NCBI RefSeq assembly: GCF_001570605.1
Contig: NZ_BBXG01000004.1
Coordinates: 62,001-126,000, forward strand
Length of the DNA: 64,000 bases
Direction of reading: 5' to 3'
From: Herbidospora cretacea
GTDB lineage: Bacteria; Actinomycetota; Actinomycetes; Streptosporangiales; Streptosporangiaceae
Within the stretch, counting starts at the first letter, position 1; each line of letters starts with the position of its first letter. The notes under the pieces were generated by a model, which ran no database searches, was not told the origin of the DNA, and was given only the letters and a program-made list of their open reading frames with translations. The position numbers were made by a program, and so were the translations under genes. Positions 61,741-64,000 of this stretch are shown in pieces.

Positions 61741-61924
61741 GCCACCGACGTTAGGAAGACGGCGGCCCGGGCGGATCCGAGTGAACCCCACGGTCCCCCA
61801 GGGCTAACCCGGGGGAGTGCCTAGGGGTCGCGCCCTCCTCAGGGAGGAGCGCACGCCGGAGACCCGCGTGACAGGATGGAAATCAGGGCGTGGGCATCTG
61901 CCCCGGACGATTGAGGGGGCCGGA

Positions 61925-62419
61925 ATGACTTTCGAACAGATCGCGTGGCTGCCGCTGTGCGTGGCGCTGACCGCCGCCGGAGTGGTGTTCGCGTTCTTCG
62001 CGTTCCGGCGCCGGGGCGCGGCGGCGGGGCTGCGGGCCACCGCGTGGGCGCTGCTGCCGCTGGCGGCTTACCTGACCGGGGCGCTGAAGACGATCTGGAA
62101 CATCGTCAGCTCGATCGTCGGTTTCGTGACCGGGCTGGTGCTCTCGCCCATGGTGTGGTCGGGGGTTGCGCTGGCCGGGCTGTCCGTGATCTTGTTCCTG
62201 GTGTCGGGGGTGCTGCGGGGCCGTACGCTCCGGGTCGGCCGCAGGGCGAAGACGGGGAAGACGGAGCCCGCGGCCGTGACGACGACCGCGCCCGGCCGGC
62301 CGGCCGACGTCACCAAGCCGATGAGCCGGCCCGCCGCTCGGCCCGCCCAGCCCGTCGAGGCCAAGAACGACGATTTCTCCGACATCGAGGACATCTTGAA
62401 GAAGCGCGGCATCAATTGA
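61925..62419 (+). CDS. Small membrane protein with acidic C-terminal tail, unknown function
   Basis: The 164-residue protein has three hydrophobic helices in its first 95 residues (FEQIAWLPLCVALTAAGVV; TAWALLPLAAYLTGALKTIW; LAGLSVILFLVSGVLRG). A disordered Lys/Pro/Ala linker ends with the charged motif DDFSDIEDILKKRGIN. GAGGGGG lies 5 bases before the ATG. I do not recognise a named family. The end motif looks like a short helical docking peptide. It stands alone; a small stem-loop follows. Confidence 0.65.
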   Translation: MTFEQIAWLPLCVALTAAGVVFAFFAFRRRGAAAGLRATAWALLPLAAYLTGALKTIWNIVSSIVGFVTGLVLSPMVWSGVALAGLSVILFLVSGVLRGRTLRVGRRAKTGKTEPAAVTTTAPGRPADVTKPMSRPAARPAQPVEAKNDDFSDIEDILKKRGIN

Positions 62420-62434
62420 GCCGGGCTCGGGAAA

Positions 62435-62449
62435 TCTCGCATAGCGAGA
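62435..62449 (+). terminator. Small stem-loop after the membrane protein gene
   Basis: TCTCGC and GCGAGA pair around ATA, 15 bases behind the stop codon. The stem is short, so termination would be weak. Confidence 0.35.
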
Positions 62450-62647
62450 CCTAAGTTACTCATCAGTGCAATGTCACAGTTCCGCGACAGAACCGAAACG
62501 GGACTCCGACATTCTCTTCAAGATCAACACGAATGAGTTTCGCGTGAATCACAGTTGGGCCACATAGCGCCTACTGGGTCTTGTTTACGCAGATCAGCAC
62601 ATAGATTCTGCCTCCGAGACCCGCTCACCCTGTGGGTCGCATCCACA

Positions 62648-62661
62648 TGGGAGCGCTCCGG
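62648..62661. promoter_or_regulatory. CebR/CelR-like operator before the ABC transporter
   Basis: TGGGAGCGCTCCGG matches the CebR/CelR operator TGGGAGCGCTCCCA at 12 of 14 positions, including the full GGAGCGCTCC palindrome. It lies 54 bases before the permease start. CebR-type LacI regulators release such sites when cellobiose is present. The site is visible; the regulator is inferred. The rest of the 296-base upstream region shows no gene. Confidence 0.5.
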
Positions 62662-62715
62662 ACGCGTCGTGCTCCCGTCGGCACAACGTCGTCTGGAACC
62701 CAGGGGGCCCAACGC

Positions 62716-63717
62716 ATGACCGCACCACTTGACGTCTCCGGTGGCGAGCTGAAAGCCACTCCGGAGTCCGTTACCGAGGGAGCGGGCGCGAAGGCGATCC
62801 AGGGGCGGTCGCTCGGCCAGATCGCCTGGATGCGTCTGAAGCGTGACAAGGTCGCCCTCACCGGTGCCGGCGTCATCATCTTCCTGATCCTCGTCGCCAT
62901 CTTCGCGCCGCTGATCGTCGGCTGGTTCGGCCATCCGCCCAACCAGTTCAACCAGGACATGATCGACACGATGACGATGACGCCCAAGGGCGGCACCGGC
63001 ATCAGCTGGGACTACCTGTTCGGGGTCGAGCCCGTCAACGGCCGCGACCTGTTCAGCCGGGTCGTGTACGGCGCCCGGATCTCCCTGCTCATCGCGTTCT
63101 TCGCCACCCTCCTGTCGGTGGTCATCGGCACCACCATGGGCGTCATCGCCGGTTACTTCGGCGGCTGGGTCGACACGATCATCAGCCGGCTCATGGACGT
63201 CTTCCTCGCCTTCCCCGTCCTGGTCTTCGCCATGGCGCTGGTGGGCGTGCTCGGCCAGTTCGAGACGCAGCTCCAGGTGAAGGGCGACACGCTCCGCATC
63301 CTGCTGCTGATCTTCGTCATCGGCTTCTTCAACTGGGGTTACATCGCCCGCATCATCCGGGGCCAGACCCTGTCGCTGCGCGAACGAGAGTTCGTCGACG
63401 CGTCGCGGAGCCTGGGCGCGCGGGGCCCGTACATCCTGTTCCGGGAGATCCTGCCGAACCTCATCGCGCCGATCCTGATCTACGCGACGCTGCTGATCCC
63501 GACCAACGTGCTCTTCGAGGCCGCGCTGTCGTTCCTGGGGGTGGGCATCCAGCCGCCCACCGCGACCTGGGGCGGCATGCTCGCGGCGGCCACGAAGTAC
63601 TACACCGTTCCGCACTTCATGTTCTTCCCCGGCATGGCGATCTTCATCACCGTGCTCGCCTTCAACCTCTTCGGCGACGGCCTGCGCGACGCGCTCGACC
63701 CACGGTCGGGCCGCTGA
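62716..63717 (+). CDS. ABC transporter permease, DppC/OppC type
   Basis: The 333-residue permease has an N-terminal cytoplasmic lead, a first helix (GAGVIIFLILVAIFAPLIVGW), a periplasm-side loop, and the binding-protein-dependent permease core with the EAA-loop text REREFVDASRSLGARGPYILFREILPNL. It ends FGDGLRDALDPR, typical of DppC/OppC. It imports peptides or, in some actinomycetes, oligosaccharides, with a DppB partner and ATPases not seen here. The solute-binding protein gene follows after 46 bases. The CebR-like site upstream hints at sugar. Confidence 0.9.
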   Translation: MTAPLDVSGGELKATPESVTEGAGAKAIQGRSLGQIAWMRLKRDKVALTGAGVIIFLILVAIFAPLIVGWFGHPPNQFNQDMIDTMTMTPKGGTGISWDYLFGVEPVNGRDLFSRVVYGARISLLIAFFATLLSVVIGTTMGVIAGYFGGWVDTIISRLMDVFLAFPVLVFAMALVGVLGQFETQLQVKGDTLRILLLIFVIGFFNWGYIARIIRGQTLSLREREFVDASRSLGARGPYILFREILPNLIAPILIYATLLIPTNVLFEAALSFLGVGIQPPTATWGGMLAAATKYYTVPHFMFFPGMAIFITVLAFNLFGDGLRDALDPRSGR

Positions 63718-63763
63718 TCCTTTATCCCTGTTCCCCCGGCTCCTACCAACAAGGGGTTTACGA

Positions 63764-64000
63764 ATGAAGAAGAAAGCACTGGTCGTCTCGGCCGCCGGTG
63801 CCGTCCTCGCCCTGGCCCTGTCGGCCTGTGGCGGCGGCGGAACCGAAACGCCGGCCAACGAGACCGGAGGCAACGCCTCCGCTCCCGCGGCCGGCGCGGC
63901 GGGCTTCAACGCCGGTCTCGAGAACGTGACCAACCCTTCTGACAAGAAGGGCGGCACGCTCAAGATGGCCGTCACCGAGGACTGGGACTCGGTGGACCCC
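63764..64000 (+). CDS. ABC transporter solute-binding lipoprotein (family 5), N-terminal part
   Basis: The first 79 codons are present; the gene runs off the right edge. A lipoprotein signal (KKKALVVSAAGAVLALALSACG, lipobox LSAC with Cys about residue 22) is followed by a Gly/Thr/Ala linker and then KKGGTLKMAVTEDWDSVDP. This is the usual start of family 5 peptide/nickel/oligosaccharide-binding proteins. AAGGGG lies 8 bases before the ATG. It is the partner of the preceding DppC-type permease. Confidence 0.88.
   Translation, partial: MKKKALVVSAAGAVLALALSACGGGGTETPANETGGNASAPAAGAAGFNAGLENVTNPSDKKGGTLKMAVTEDWDSVDP

Overview
The window is very GC-rich DNA (about 70% by eye) with strong G/C third-position bias, frequent GTG/TTG starts and many 4-bp ATGA/GTGA gene overlaps. 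Together with mycothiol synthesis (mshC), an InhA-type enoyl reductase next to fabG, DUF3090, DUF3099, DUF6457 and a NnaR-like HemD regulator, this points to a filamentous actinomycete. I lean towards Streptosporangiales, but that order-level guess is inference. It looks like ordinary chromosome. I saw no tRNA, rRNA, CRISPR array, transposase, phage gene or replication origin.

Left part (1-16.3 kb): a cut-off sulfotransferase, an S66 LD-carboxypeptidase, a GH15 glycosidase, a divergent YczE/MocR pair, a TRIC-type channel divergent from a FadD ligase with a CRP-like site between them, an abundant-looking secreted protein of unknown family, and a secreted sugar dehydrogenase fused to a cellulose-binding CBM2. 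At 12.8-16.3 kb is a compact type III polyketide locus: synthase, ICMT-type methyltransferase, flavin oxidoreductase and a divergent UbiA prenyltransferase. This gene set resembles the known loci for alkylresorcinols and prenylated alkyl-hydroquinones.

Middle part (16.3-35.5 kb): RtcB RNA ligase, moaA with a DUF6457 gene, a Ser/Thr kinase with a seven-bladed WD40 propeller, a C-rich-loop hairpin array that looks like a 6C-type small RNA, dodecin, tldD/tldE, fabG-inhA, a CBM2/FnIII protein without an enzyme domain, an aldo/keto reductase, and then uppP, phosphatase, DUF3090, SCO1664-type protein, NRDE protein and mshC.

Surface-polysaccharide region (35.5-47.8 kb): two tandem GNAT/FemAB-like transferases separated by a 22-codon relic of a third copy, a cytochrome P450, a GH39-like membrane-anchored glycosidase, two GT2 glycosyltransferases and a 1,227-residue flippase/polymerase-like fusion. 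A Tat-exported amidase and a peptide deformylase follow.

Nitrate region (48.1-57.7 kb): narK, nitrate reductase, a flavoprotein with a BFD-type iron-sulfur domain, nirB, nirD, a NnaR-like regulator and a sirohydrochlorin-chelatase-like protein. From nasA onward the genes overlap by 4 bp and make one complete nitrate-to-ammonium assimilation unit, including siroheme support.

Right end (57.6-64 kb): an eroded stretch holding a TetR-like protein without its DNA-binding domain, a frameshifted sensor kinase and fused fragments of a response regulator and a membrane protein. After it come PAC2, a HAD hydrolase, a LuxR regulator, a small membrane protein, and the start of an ABC transporter preceded by a CebR/CelR-like palindrome. 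The window cuts the solute-binding protein.
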